A DNA stretch of 45,899 nt from Nitrospiraceae bacterium UBA2166 (GTDB lineage: Bacteria > Nitrospirota > Nitrospiria > Nitrospirales > UBA2166). Location: positions 1-45,899 of the forward strand of contig DCWI01000055.1 in NCBI GenBank assembly GCA_002328825.1, in the 5' to 3' direction. Of the stretch, positions 1 through 9,600 are shown piece by piece; the stretch's first letter is position 1; the number at the start of each line of letters is the position of its first letter. Under the pieces are notes generated by a model. It did not search any database. It was not told the origin of the DNA and saw only the letters and a program-made list of their open reading frames with translations. The position numbers were made by a program, and so were the translations under genes.

Positions 1-27
1 CTGAGCCAGGATCAAACTCTCAGAGTT
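1..27 (-). rRNA. 16S rRNA, 5' end only (partial)
   Basis: The first 20 bases are the exact reverse complement of the universal 27F site near the 5' end of bacterial 16S rRNA. By analogy with E. coli numbering, where this site begins at nucleotide 8, the mature 5' end lies near position 27. The gene runs leftward out of the window. The leader, boxA and promoter lie to the right, so this is the start of an rRNA operon. The abrupt edge inside the gene suggests an assembly break at an rRNA repeat. Confidence 0.93.
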
Positions 28-100
28 TTTAACATCTATAAAAATCGGAACTTGTAAAAAAGTTCACGAGGGCCGCCACTTCAAAACACCAAAAAATATT

Positions 101-116
101 CTCTTTTCAAAGATCA
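101..116 (-). promoter_or_regulatory. rRNA leader boxA-like antitermination site
   Basis: Read on the minus strand this is TGATCTTTGAAAAGAG, which resembles the boxA element (TGCTCTTTAACAA in E. coli) that loads the NusB/NusE antitermination complex on rRNA leaders. It lies between the rrn promoter and the 16S 5' end, the expected place. Confidence 0.6.
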
Positions 117-131
117 AATATCCAGCGGGGG

Positions 132-160
132 ATGCTACCGTATCACACCATTACTGTCAA
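132..160 (-). promoter_or_regulatory. rRNA operon promoter (sigma70-type)
   Basis: On the minus strand a consensus -35 box TTGACA (positions 155-160) is followed after exactly 17 bp by TAGCAT (132-137) as the -10 box. Transcription would start near 125, giving a leader of roughly 100 nt before the 16S 5' end. Position and spacing make this the likely rrn promoter. Confidence 0.78.
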
Positions 161-371
161 GTAGGTAACGCCTCTCAAAAGCCACTCTTTCCCTCGCCAA
201 AAAGCGCCAGACACTGCTCAAGACGCTTCGTACTGCGAATCGCCGAAACAGCATTTTGCCATATAACTCAGGTAAAACTACGGACTCAGCATACCACAGG
301 AAGCATCCCTTAATGCTCCCCGCAAAATCACGAGAATGCTCACGGGTAATACAGAGTGGGCTTAAGGAAAA

Positions 372-587
372 TTATCCAGTTTCTGGACCACAGTTCATGC
401 CGTTGCAATCATTGCACATGTAGGCACCATCAATCCACTTCATCGGTTCATCACACATCGGACAGTCTGGTGGAGGAGAAGATGGCACAACAAGCGAAGC
501 TAGGTCAAATTCTAGGTTCGAATCCAATGCTGTATCATCGTTGCATTCTGCCGTATCGCCCACAACAACTTCATCCATGAGAATCAT
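372..587 (-). CDS. small zinc-ribbon protein, function unknown
   Basis: The 71-residue product has an acidic N-terminal half and a C-terminal zinc ribbon. Cysteine pairs CPMC and CNDC are about 15 residues apart, followed by one more Cys near the end. Such ribbons bind structural zinc and often mediate nucleic-acid or protein contacts, but the role here is unknown. An AGGA sits about 8 nt before the first ATG; a second ATG three codons later is an alternative start. It stands alone between the rRNA promoter and the BCCT gene. The cysteine pattern supports a real gene; no function is claimed. Confidence 0.6.
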   Translation of the reverse strand: MILMDEVVVGDTAECNDDTALDSNLEFDLASLVVPSSPPPDCPMCDEPMKWIDGAYMCNDCNGMNCGPETG

Positions 588-950
588 TATGAGCGTCCTA
601 ATAACACTTCGTCAACAAATACATAGACACCACACATTCTTCATTTACACACTTCCTAGATCGCTGATTGAAACATTCTCACAGCAAGACTCCCCCTCGC
701 ATGCTCGTGCGATCTACAATCGACATCGATCAGCACAAATAGCCTTCACTCGTCTTGAAATATTTGTATAAAAATACGCATGCACTTCTAACCTCATCGT
801 TTCGCACGGCCAGTTGGTTAACTATAGCCATCACCACGAAACTTTTCTCCTCTCCCTCATCATATTGTGAATTTTTGTGTTAAAAATTGCGGGACCCTTT
901 GTCCCCACGGGAATACCCCCACACCAAAACACATTCTCGCATTCTATACC
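588..950. other. gene-free stretch between zinc-ribbon gene and BCCT gene
   Basis: No convincing coding sequence was found. The stretch contains the upstream region of the zinc-ribbon gene and, at 883-905, a probable terminator for the BCCT gene. Confidence 0.5.
883..905 (-). terminator. probable Rho-independent terminator of the BCCT gene
   Basis: On the minus strand a 5-bp stem GGGAC/GTCCC with a 5-nt loop is followed by a short T-rich run (GCAATTTTTAAC). It lies 46 nt past the BCCT stop codon. The stem is short, so termination efficiency is uncertain. Confidence 0.5.
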
Positions 951-2468
951 TTATCGCATTGACTCTTCACGTAACCCTATCAGGAGACTCACACATAACG
1001 CCATGAGAACAATAGCAAATGGAAGGCCACTGACAATTGAGACCGTTCGTAAAGCAACGAGCCCACCACCAATAAGCAATCCCACAGCCGCAACACTTCC
1101 CAATACCGCCCATAGCACCCGCAACGCAACAGATGGGACCTCCTGCCCGCCAGCAGTAATAATCCCTATAACATAAGCGCCAGAATCGGCCGAGGTCACA
1201 AAAAATATCACGACAAGGATAATGCCTATCACAGCACTTACTTCAAAAACTGGATACCTCCCCAAAAGAACAAAAAGTCCAACTGCAGGATTTTCCGTAA
1301 TCACTGTTGCCATACCACCTTGAGCAAACAATTCCTCATACAAGGTAAAATTTCCAAAGGCAGTGAGCCAAATGAACGTCATAATAAACGGAACCACAAC
1401 AACTCCAAACACAAACTCCCTAATTGTTCTCCCACGAGAAATTCTGGCCAAAAACATTCCGACAAATGGCGACCAAGCAATCCACCACGCCCAGTAAAAA
1501 ACAGTCCAATTGTCTTGCCACCTAGTAGATTGATAGGCTTCAGTCCACAGACTTAACTGAGGCAAGTGATAAAGATACGATCCAGCATTTTGGATAAGCG
1601 AATTGAAAAAGAAAAGAGTAGGTCCCGCCACAATGACAAAAAGCAGAAGCACACCAGCCAATCCAATATTAAACTCACTAAGCCTTTTAATTCCTCGATC
1701 TAACCCAAGCACAACCGACACAATTGTGATGCAAGTAATCCCTGCAATGAGAACGACTTGGGTTCCAATCGATTCAGGAAGACCAAACACGTAGCTAAGA
1801 CCAGCGTTAATTTGCTGGACTCCAAGTCCAAGAGATGTTGCAATCCCAAAGACTGTTGCAACAGCTGCGACAGTATCAATTAAATGACCTATTGGCCCAT
1901 AAATCTTGTCACCAAGAAGAGGAAAGAAGACTGAACGAATAGCCAAAGGGAGACCTTGATTAAAGGCAAAAAATGCAAGAGCCAAGCCAACTAATGCATA
2001 GACTCCCCAAGCATGAACACCCCAGTGTAAAAGAGTAATATTCATTGCGAGTTCTGCCGCCTCAATGGTTTTCCCTTGCCCCATTGGGGGAGAAACATAG
2101 TGAGCAATAGGCTCTGCAACACTCCAAAACACCAAGCCAATTCCCATGCCTGCACTAAACAACATAGTAAGCCATCCCCAATAAGTAAAATCCGGCGCCG
2201 CAGTCTGACCACCGATTCGAATCATCCCATATTTGCTAAAATACAGATAAAGCACTACGCCCAAAAACAGATTCATGCTAAATACAAAAAACCATCCGGC
2301 TGCATCTGAAATAACGCGCTGAATTTGTTCAAAAATGTGTTGCCCCTGAGGCATCGAAAGCAACAACAGGACAATCACACAGAGAACTATAGACAGAGTG
2401 CCCCAAAACACTGGAGGAAGAAAAGACCCACGCCACCTACCTGATAACATCTGATTAGAATCTGTCAT
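951..2468 (-). CDS. BCCT family transporter (probable glycine betaine/choline uptake)
   Basis: This 505-residue protein has about 12 hydrophobic segments and the hallmarks of the betaine/carnitine/choline transporter family. These include the substrate-site stretch with GMGIG and VFWSVAEP (about residues 107-120) and the tryptophan-rich signature WAWWIAWSPFVGMFLARISR (about 326-345). Family members import trimethylammonium osmolytes, usually with Na+ or H+. There is no long cytoplasmic C-terminal tail of the kind that senses osmotic stress in BetP. The gene lies 101 bp downstream of the betaine-synthesis methyltransferase on the same strand, so co-transcription is likely and glycine betaine is the most plausible substrate. 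The ATG start lacks a strong ribosome binding site. Confidence 0.93.
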   Translation of the reverse strand: MTDSNQMLSGRWRGSFLPPVFWGTLSIVLCVIVLLLLSMPQGQHIFEQIQRVISDAAGWFFVFSMNLFLGVVLYLYFSKYGMIRIGGQTAAPDFTYWGWLTMLFSAGMGIGLVFWSVAEPIAHYVSPPMGQGKTIEAAELAMNITLLHWGVHAWGVYALVGLALAFFAFNQGLPLAIRSVFFPLLGDKIYGPIGHLIDTVAAVATVFGIATSLGLGVQQINAGLSYVFGLPESIGTQVVLIAGITCITIVSVVLGLDRGIKRLSEFNIGLAGVLLLFVIVAGPTLFFFNSLIQNAGSYLYHLPQLSLWTEAYQSTRWQDNWTVFYWAWWIAWSPFVGMFLARISRGRTIREFVFGVVVVPFIMTFIWLTAFGNFTLYEELFAQGGMATVITENPAVGLFVLLGRYPVFEVSAVIGIILVVIFFVTSADSGAYVIGIITAGGQEVPSVALRVLWAVLGSVAAVGLLIGGGLVALRTVSIVSGLPFAIVLMALCVSLLIGLREESMR

Positions 2469-2569
2469 GAAATAACTGGCTTAAGTGGAAGAAAAACATT
2501 CCGGAGCGAGACAAAGGAAAACCCGCACACACGAGAGTGCTCCAGACCAAGCGATGTCAGAAGCAGACC

Positions 2570-4219
2570 CTATGGTTTTCGGTAGGAAAGAATGCCCCAG
2601 GACAAATAACCCGCATCGCCAGCATCAACCCAGTGCTGGAGTCCTAGTTTCATGCGCTCTAAATACGCTTCAGCGCAAGTCTCACGCAATGTTGAATAAT
2701 TAGGGTCAATCTCCTCCCGCACTCTAGCGTAATGCATTGGCAAATGTTCGGAAAGATCCAGCACTTCAATTTCCTCAAACCCCACAGACAAGGCAATCTG
2801 CCGGTAGGTTGCAATAGATCCAAGGGTATCAAGGTGAATTCGATCAAGAATCGGTTGAAGAACATCCGGGGGACATGATTCGCTTTGCATTGGGTCGGTA
2901 AAAATAAACTGCCCTCTTTTCGACAAAACCCTAAAAACCTCTGCAAAAACTGCGGGCCGGTTTGCACTGTGCAAAATCGAGTCTTGTGACCAGACAATGT
3001 CAACAGAACCATCGGGGAGCGGAATGTCCTCAAAACTTCCGTCGACCACATTAATCAATAAATCAATCCCCTCAGCAGCATTGAGCTCACGATTACGCTG
3101 GTTTTGAACCTCACTGAGATTTAGACAACACACATGGCAACCATATGCCTTTGCAAGGTAACGTGCTGCCCCTCCATACCCAGAACCAATATCAAGAACC
3201 CGAACTCGCTTATTGGTATCAGTGAGTTTTGAAGCCATGTATTTCACCATCTCATGACTTGCCTCAACAATCGATCTATTTCCATTGTCGTAGAGTCCAA
3301 TGTGGATATCTTGTCCACCCCAAATTATTGAATAGAAATTATCAGCATCATCACTGTTATAGTAGTCACGCGCCGCATTAACCACGGTTGAATACGTCTC
3401 CGGTGCAGGCTTCGGAAGGGGCTCCTCATTCGCATACCTTTTTTCAGCGACATGAACGAAAAAATCAGGATCGTGAATACGGTAAGTCTCCTGAAAGTCT
3501 CCATAAGTATGTACTTGCTGAAAACCAACCTCATGCATGAGTGTTCGAGTATAGTGCTTCCGAAGTGGAAACATATTTAGGTGATACTTGGTTCCATCAG
3601 GAAACACGTAGCGGAAACGTGCAAGCCCTTCATCAACATACTCAGGTTCCGCTTTCACGTTCTCACCACAATAGTAGTAAATATGCTTAGAACTAAAGCC
3701 ATGATCCAAAATCGCGTCATAATTACGCTGGTCTAGAATAAGGATACCGTCATGGGTCAATGCCGCATAGAACTCTGCAAGAGCCTTCCTCCTGTCGTGT
3801 TCAGAAAAAAGATGTGTAAGGGAATTGCCAAGACATATGACAGCATCATACTTCGTATGGACATCCCGGCTTAGCCAACGCCAATCTGCCTGGATTGTTT
3901 GCAAGATAAATCCAGCCTGCTTAGCATTTGCAAAAGCCCTAGCTAGCATTTCAGGACTTCCATCCGCACTCACAACATCAAAGCCCGCTTGGAGAAGACG
4001 AACAGAGTGGAACCCTGTACCAGTTGCAACGTCAAGAACACGCTTCACCCCACGCTCTTTGAGAAGGCGAATAAAAAAATCTCCTTCACTCGTTGCCCGT
4101 GCTTCCCAATTAATCAGATCATCCCACACCTTCACAAAGTTGTGGACATACTCTTCCTTATACAAATCTGTCTCCCGCTGCATCAGCGGGCTATCGCCAT
4201 AATTTTGCTCAGTTTTCAT
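2570..4219 (-). CDS. fused glycine/sarcosine and sarcosine/dimethylglycine N-methyltransferase (betaine synthesis)
   Basis: Two complete SAM-dependent methyltransferase domains are joined in 549 residues. The N-terminal domain (about 1-270) has motif I VLDVATGTGF at 61-70 and resembles glycine/sarcosine N-methyltransferase. The C-terminal domain (about 285-549) has motif I VLDIGSGYGG at 341-350 and the SQDSILHS stretch of sarcosine/dimethylglycine N-methyltransferase. Together they would convert glycine through sarcosine and dimethylglycine to glycine betaine using three SAM, in the cytoplasm. In many halophiles these are two separate genes. An AGGA lies 8 nt before the ATG. The BCCT transporter follows on the same strand, so the pair covers synthesis and uptake of one osmolyte. 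Upstream lies a 20-bp palindrome that may take part in control. Confidence 0.92.
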   Translation of the reverse strand: MKTEQNYGDSPLMQRETDLYKEEYVHNFVKVWDDLINWEARATSEGDFFIRLLKERGVKRVLDVATGTGFHSVRLLQAGFDVVSADGSPEMLARAFANAKQAGFILQTIQADWRWLSRDVHTKYDAVICLGNSLTHLFSEHDRRKALAEFYAALTHDGILILDQRNYDAILDHGFSSKHIYYYCGENVKAEPEYVDEGLARFRYVFPDGTKYHLNMFPLRKHYTRTLMHEVGFQQVHTYGDFQETYRIHDPDFFVHVAEKRYANEEPLPKPAPETYSTVVNAARDYYNSDDADNFYSIIWGGQDIHIGLYDNGNRSIVEASHEMVKYMASKLTDTNKRVRVLDIGSGYGGAARYLAKAYGCHVCCLNLSEVQNQRNRELNAAEGIDLLINVVDGSFEDIPLPDGSVDIVWSQDSILHSANRPAVFAEVFRVLSKRGQFIFTDPMQSESCPPDVLQPILDRIHLDTLGSIATYRQIALSVGFEEIEVLDLSEHLPMHYARVREEIDPNYSTLRETCAEAYLERMKLGLQHWVDAGDAGYLSWGILSYRKP

Positions 4220-4402
4220 CGCTTAAGTCCTAACCAATCAGAGAGACACCTCAAAGAGAAACGCCGGCATTGTCTCAGCACAGGAAACCACCAAAACATC
4301 TTTAGGGGAAGATGCAAGCTTATCACAAGATGTTCACTAAATCAAAATCTCTTATACGCAATACGGAATGTGGGCCAATTTTTGTTCCTGGCAAGGATCG
4401 AA

Positions 4403-4422
4403 ACCCCTATAATTATAGGGGT
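4403..4422. repeat. perfect 20-bp palindrome upstream of the betaine-synthesis gene
   Basis: Both strands read ACCCCTATAATTATAGGGGT. It lies about 184 bp upstream of the methyltransferase start and contains TATAAT on the minus strand, so it could be an operator overlapping a -10 box. A GTTTCA hexamer lies 17 bp upstream on that strand, but it is a poor -35. The symmetry is seen directly; the regulatory role is inferred. Confidence 0.55.
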
Positions 4423-4930
4423 CATATGCAACACTGAAACAATTCCGTCAATTTATTGACGAATAAAGAAACAAGAATTTCCCTTCCTCCCTATCACAAA
4501 ACATTGCTCTATCAGGATCATAAAATAGCCCAGTCTCCTCAAATTCTTCCACTGTCCAAGGCCTTCTACTGAAATACATACTAACCGATTCGTGCCTATT
4601 CCCCACTCAAGCTCAACGGAAAAACACTCAATATTGTACGCCAAGCTGCCCAATCGAAAAGCACATTTCAGAGGAATCCCCCAACAATCCTCTTACGAAT
4701 ATCCGCCTAGTAACACAAACACACAATGCCGTGATAATACATAGAATTCCCAAACCAAAATCATGAGTGCCTTACACGGAAATTCCCTCATCTTCTCGGA
4801 AAGGTTTTCATCTCCCCTCCCAAAAAATGGTAGAATTTAGGACTTGATTTATAACCGGCATAAAGCAAGCACTGAGCCAGTAGACAACGCATGCTCGTGG
4901 ACTATTCAGAAGCAACAATGCAGTCCATGT

Positions 4931-4959
4931 TTGACTCCCACGCGCATGCGTATGATAAT
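4931..4959 (+). promoter_or_regulatory. promoter of tRNA-Gly
   Basis: TTGACT (4931-4936) and GATAAT (4954-4959) are separated by exactly 17 bp. The expected transcription start is within a few bases of the tRNA 5' end at 4969, giving an almost leaderless precursor. Confidence 0.65.
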
Positions 4960-4968
4960 TAACGCCAA

Positions 4969-5043
4969 GCGGGTGTAGCGCAGTGGTAGCGCATCGGCTT
5001 CCCAAGCCGTGGGTCGCGGGTTCGAATCCCGTCACCCGCTCCA
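4969..5043 (+). tRNA. tRNA-Gly (anticodon CCC)
   Basis: The cloverleaf can be drawn by eye. The acceptor stem GCGGGTG pairs with CACCCGC, the D arm is GCGC/GCGC, the anticodon loop TTCCCAA carries CCC, and the T arm GCGGG-TTCGAAT-CCCGT is standard. The discriminator is T, followed by an encoded CCA. The decoded codon is GGG. The anticodon stem appears to open with a U-U mismatch at its outermost pair. Confidence 0.95.
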
Positions 5044-5123
5044 ACTGCTAGATCCCGAGTTGCGCGACTCACGCGCTTGCCATCTTATTGGACATGTGCA
5101 TGACAGCATAAGGAGTGATGGTT

Positions 5124-5888
5124 ATGAAGTACACGTTGACAAGAGTAATCGTGTCTGCAGTTCTAAGTCTTCCCGTCACTGGATTCGCAGCTCCCCTCCA
5201 CGATATGGCAGAGGAAGGGAACCTTGAAGCAGTGCAAAACCTCATATCCCAAGGCGTCGATGCAAACACCAAAGATGACGAGGGATGGACAGCACTTCAC
5301 CATGCCGCATTCGAGGGGTATGCAGATATTGTCAAGTTGCTTCTTGCAGAAAAAGCAACGGTTGATGTGAAGGACAAAACAGGAAATACCTCGTTATATC
5401 GCGCAGCGGAAGGAGGCAACAGTCAGATTGTAAAAGCCCTCATTGCCGCTGGCGCAAATGTTCAGCTAAGTGACGAAAATGGAATCACCCCACTAATAAT
5501 GGCGGCCGTCCAAGGATACGTTACGATTGCAGGACTATTGATTGAAAGCGGCGCAGACGTAAATATCACAGACAAGTTTGGTAACACCCCCTTAAACTGG
5601 GTAGCACACCAGGGCGAAATTCTTATGGCCAAATTCCTTGTCTCAAAGGGTGCCAATGTCACATCACGAGATTCCAGTGGCAATACCCCTCTGCACGTTG
5701 CCGTAGCAGCAAGAAAAAAAGGAATTGTCGAACTCTTACTAACCCACGGGGCAGATGTGAATTCCACACTTCCTAGTGGCTACACCCCACTTGATATCGC
5801 AAACGCGCGAACTGATACTGCTCTTGCTGACTTCCTTACTCAACATGGAGCGAAGTCAGGGAGTCCTGCTAAAATCGAGAAATCATGA
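5124..5888 (+). CDS. exported ankyrin-repeat protein
   Basis: The 254-residue product starts with a typical signal peptide (MKYTLTRVIVSAVLSLPVTG, cleavage likely after FAA). About seven ankyrin repeats of roughly 33 residues follow, with the usual G-x-TPLH and A-x-x-G-x-x-x-IV-x-x-LL patterns. Ankyrin repeats mediate protein-protein contacts; here they would act in the periplasm. The start at 5124 is chosen because AAGGAG lies 8 nt upstream; ATG 5118 and GTG 5115 are too close to that site. It follows tRNA-Gly on the same strand with a short gap. The binding partner is unknown. Confidence 0.88.
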   Translation: MKYTLTRVIVSAVLSLPVTGFAAPLHDMAEEGNLEAVQNLISQGVDANTKDDEGWTALHHAAFEGYADIVKLLLAEKATVDVKDKTGNTSLYRAAEGGNSQIVKALIAAGANVQLSDENGITPLIMAAVQGYVTIAGLLIESGADVNITDKFGNTPLNWVAHQGEILMAKFLVSKGANVTSRDSSGNTPLHVAVAARKKGIVELLLTHGADVNSTLPSGYTPLDIANARTDTALADFLTQHGAKSGSPAKIEKS

Positions 5889-6257
5889 AGTCTAGGCTAA
5901 AAAAAGACGTTCAACCCTTGTCATCAATCTTCAGAAGAGACCCTGACTTAACCTAAAGCTCAAAGAAATATCCTCCACCCAATTGCACACGACGCATACG
6001 ACAAAGGCCCGTGAACACGTCAACTACTCGAGCATACCTAGCCTGGCCTTCAAAAAAATTAAACCTCATTTTTATAGTTATCCTGATATACCAACACTGA
6101 GCATGGTCAGCCAGTGTCTTCGTGATTAGTATTTCTAAATCTTGAAAACTTTGAACTGGATCTACTCCTATAAATACAGATGAGTCCTGAACAATATCCG
6201 ACTCACATGATTGGCTCTCCATACACGCTAACCCAAATATAGGAGACAAGGGTAAAT
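5889..6257. other. intergenic stretch between ankyrin gene and msrB
   Basis: No clear promoter or terminator is visible. A doubtful minus-strand open frame (5953-6222) is listed separately. The msrB ribosome binding site, AGGAG at 6241-6245, lies at the right end. Confidence 0.4.
5953..6222 (-). CDS. possible small hypothetical protein
   Basis: An 89-codon frame begins at ATG 6222 and can be extended to a TTG at 6249. The product has no domain I recognise, no signal peptide and no membrane segment. There is no clear ribosome binding site. It fills an otherwise empty stretch between two plus-strand genes, the only support for calling it. It may be noise. Confidence 0.25.
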   Translation of the reverse strand: MESQSCESDIVQDSSVFIGVDPVQSFQDLEILITKTLADHAQCWYIRITIKMRFNFFEGQARYARVVDVFTGLCRMRRVQLGGGYFFEL

Positions 6258-6644
6258 ATCAGGAAATCTGATAAGGAATGGAAAAGACTACTGTCCGTTG
6301 AGGAATATAGAATACTTCGTGAAAGCGGGACAGAACGCGCCTACACAGGCAAGTACTGGAATACTCACAAACCAGGCCAATATATGTGCGCGGGATGTGG
6401 CCATGAGCTATTCACATCCGAGGCGAAATTTGATTCCAGAACCGCTTGGCCAAGCTTTGATGCACCAATTGCTCCGCAACGCGTAGGAGAGAAAGAAGAC
6501 GCCAGTTTTCTGATGAAGCGGATCGAAGTGTTCTGTGAGCAGTGCGATAGTCACCTTGGGCACCTCTTCGATGACGGGCCAACACCAACAAGAAAGAGGT
6601 ACTGTATCAATTCAATAGCATTAAAATCCACTCCCTCAGTATGA
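6258..6644 (+). CDS. msrB: peptide-methionine (R)-S-oxide reductase MsrB; start codon non-canonical or damaged
   Basis: The frame encodes a near-complete MsrB, which reduces methionine-R-sulfoxide in proteins. Visible hallmarks are the zinc cysteines in CAGCG and CEQC, the WPSF motif, HLGHLFDDGP, and the catalytic cysteine in RYCIN. Similarity to the family begins around DKEWKRLLSVEEYR, upstream of the first in-frame ATG (6384), which would delete the N-terminal third. Between the in-frame stop at 6240 and 6384 there is no ATG, GTG or TTG in this frame. An AGGAG lies at 6241-6245 and an AAGGG at 6248-6252, so translation probably begins nearby. ATC at 6258 is the best guess; GTA at 6252 is the other spot. 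The stop overlaps the start of the next gene by 4 nt. Confidence 0.72.
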   Translation: MRKSDKEWKRLLSVEEYRILRESGTERAYTGKYWNTHKPGQYMCAGCGHELFTSEAKFDSRTAWPSFDAPIAPQRVGEKEDASFLMKRIEVFCEQCDSHLGHLFDDGPTPTRKRYCINSIALKSTPSV

Positions 6645-9600
6645 TCACTATGCGAATCATGATTCAGCATCATCTTGTTAACATTTCAACGTGGGTAGTG
6701 CTATGCATACTGTGCGTTCTGCCCTCTTCGATATACGCTAGTCAAACTATCCATCATGAGATTCATGTCCTCATTAATCCGACACAACACTTCCTAAAGG
6801 TTGAAAATGCTATTACATTTCCAAAGCACATTTTGTCGAAAACTAAACGGCAACTAGATTTCTTGATTCACGGAGACCTTCTACTTTCCACGACAACAAA
6901 AGGAATAACGCTTACTCGGAAAAACGGGCCGAAAGCTGCGATTCCTCTGGCCAATTACACACTGACTGTTCCTCCCAATACGCAAACTATTGTTCTCCAA
7001 TATGAGGGCGAAATCTACCACCCCCTAAGAGCGGAGGGAGAAGAATACGCGAGAAGTTTCACAGAGACGCCTGGCCTCATTTCCTCCAAAGGCATCTATC
7101 TTGCTGGATCAACCGCTTGGTACCCACAATTCGACAACCATCTAATGTCATTCACGATGGACATCGATCTACCAGAACCTTGGAATGCTGTCAGTCAAGG
7201 AAAACGCACAATATTCGATGACCAAAACAATCTGGTGCAAGTTCGCTGGGAATCACCTCAACCTCAAGATGAGATTTTCCTGATCGGTGGCCCATTTACC
7301 GAGTATCGAAAACAGGCTGGCTCCATTGAGATACTGGCATTCCTTCAAGCACCAGACGTTGCGTTGGCAAATACATATCTAACTACTACAGCGCAATACT
7401 TGGAGATGTATAACACTCTGCTCGGACCATACCCCTATCCAAAGTTTGCACTCGTCGAAAATTTCTGGGAAACGGGATATGGCATGCCTTCCTTCACTCT
7501 TCTCGGACCCAAAATACTTCGTTTTCCATTTATCCGCCATTCATCTTATCCCCACGAAATCCTCCACAATTGGTGGGGACGAGGTGTATATGTAGATTTC
7601 AAATCAGGAAATTGGAGTGAAGGACTCACCTCCTATCTTGCAGACCACCTGATCAAAGAACAACGTGGCGCCGCAATCGATTATCGTCGAAGTACCTTGC
7701 AGCAATATGCAGATTACGTCGCGGACGCGAAAGACTTTCCCCTGACTGAATTTCGATCACGCCACAGTGCAGTCACACAAGCAATTGGCTATGGCAAGAC
7801 GTTGATGTTCTTTCACATGTTACGGCAGCAACTTGGGGATGAAGCCTTCGTCCTAGGACTACGTATCTTCTATCAAGACAATACCTTTCGACACGCGACA
7901 TACGAAGATCTCAAGCAAGCGTTTGAGCAAGCCTCAAAGCAAAATCTCAGTGCGGAGTTTGCACAATGGATCACCCACTCAGGAGCACCCAGTCTTCGTG
8001 TAAGCAACGTACACGCACAACCCAACGGATCAACATATCGACTTACCGCCACACTTGAGCAAACACAGCCTGGCCCGCCATATACACTGCTCATTCCTAT
8101 TGCGATCAGTCCTACAGAGCAAGCTCCTGCCTACCAAACAACGGTATCAATGAATACTCTCCAACACACAATTGACCTCCAACTCCCCTTCCGCCCACTT
8201 CACTTGCACATTGATCCAGAATTTGACGTATTCCGCCGATTAGATCGCAATGAGACTCCTCCAGCATTAACGCAAGCGTTTGGTGCCGCAAAGGTCACCA
8301 TTCTTCTCCCGAGTCAAGCTCCAAAACGTCTACTCGCCGAATATCTCGAACTTGCTCAGTCATGGAAAGCCTCACAACCTGGGGCGGTCGATATCAGAAT
8401 GGATAACGCACTAACAACATTCCCCCCGGATCACAGTATCTGGCTCTTCGGATGGAACAATCAATTTCGCCATCAACCAATAGCAGCGCTATCAAATTAT
8501 GATGTTTCAATCACAGAATCGTCTGTCATCATTGGAAACAAAAAGCTCGCTCGCGAGACCCATTCCATTATCCTCAGTGCACGTCGTTTCGACAATCCGG
8601 ATCTTGCGCTGGTATGGGTTGCAACAGACAACGTAAATGCTCTGCCAGGGCTTGGACGTAAATTGCCTCATTATGGAAAATACAGCTATCTAGGATTTAT
8701 TGGTGATGAACCAACAAACACCGTCAAAGGACAATGGCCCATTGTCAACTCACCAATGTCCATTCCCATTCAACATTTCGATGACCGACGAGAATCAGAA
8801 TCAACAATGCAATTGGCCCCTAGACACGCATTAGCCACCCTACCAGAGCTCATATCAGAAGAGCGAATGGTCACAATGATTACATGGCTCACACACAAAT
8901 CATTACAAGGACGTGGGCTTGGGACACCCGAGCTAGATCGCGTTACCAGGTTCTTGGCGGAAGAGTTTCACAAAGCAGGTCTCAAGCCAATAAGCCCCAA
9001 CAACAATTATCTCCAAACTTGGCAAGAAGACGTGGAAACCCTTGGAACAAATATCACAATGCATAACGTAATTGGAATTATTCCTGGAACCAATGCAAGA
9101 TTTTCCAATCAAAGCGTCGTAGTTGGTGCACACTATGATCATCTCGGCCTTGGATGGCCAGATGTGCATGCCGGGGATGAAGGTAAAATCCACCATGGTG
9201 CTGACGATAATGCAAGCGGAGTTGCTGTGCTTTTAGAATTAGCACGAACTTTAACTCAAACTTTACAACCGGAACGTACGGTTGTTTTTGTTGCGTTTAC
9301 AGGAGAAGAAGATAGCCTCCGAGGATCACAATACTACGTCAAGCATACACAACAATTTCCCTCTGATAAGGTTATAGGAATGGTCAATTTTGATACAATC
9401 GGACGCCTTGAGAATAAACCACTTACCGTGATAGGAACCGCTTCGGCTCGAGAATGGATTCATGTGTTTAGGGGTGCAGGATATATCTCTGGCATACCAA
9501 TTGAGTTTGTGATGACTGACCTCGAATCAAGCGACCAGAAAAGCTTTATAGACGCAGGCGTCCCTGCGGTTCAACTTTTCACGGGTCCCCACCTCGACTA

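Larger units (their letters stand above)
4220..4968. other. 749-bp intergenic region with regulatory-looking palindromes
   Basis: This lies between the divergently read methyltransferase gene and tRNA-Gly. It holds the 20-bp palindrome at 4403-4422, a smaller inverted repeat at 4446-4461 (CGTCAA-4 nt-TTGACG) and the tRNA promoter. A 66-codon minus-strand open frame at 4453-4653 has no recognisable domain and is not called as a gene. Confidence 0.5.

Noticed and set aside
4453..4653. 66-codon minus-strand open frame.
   Set aside because: No domain, signal, conserved motif or ribosome binding site; overlaps an inverted repeat.
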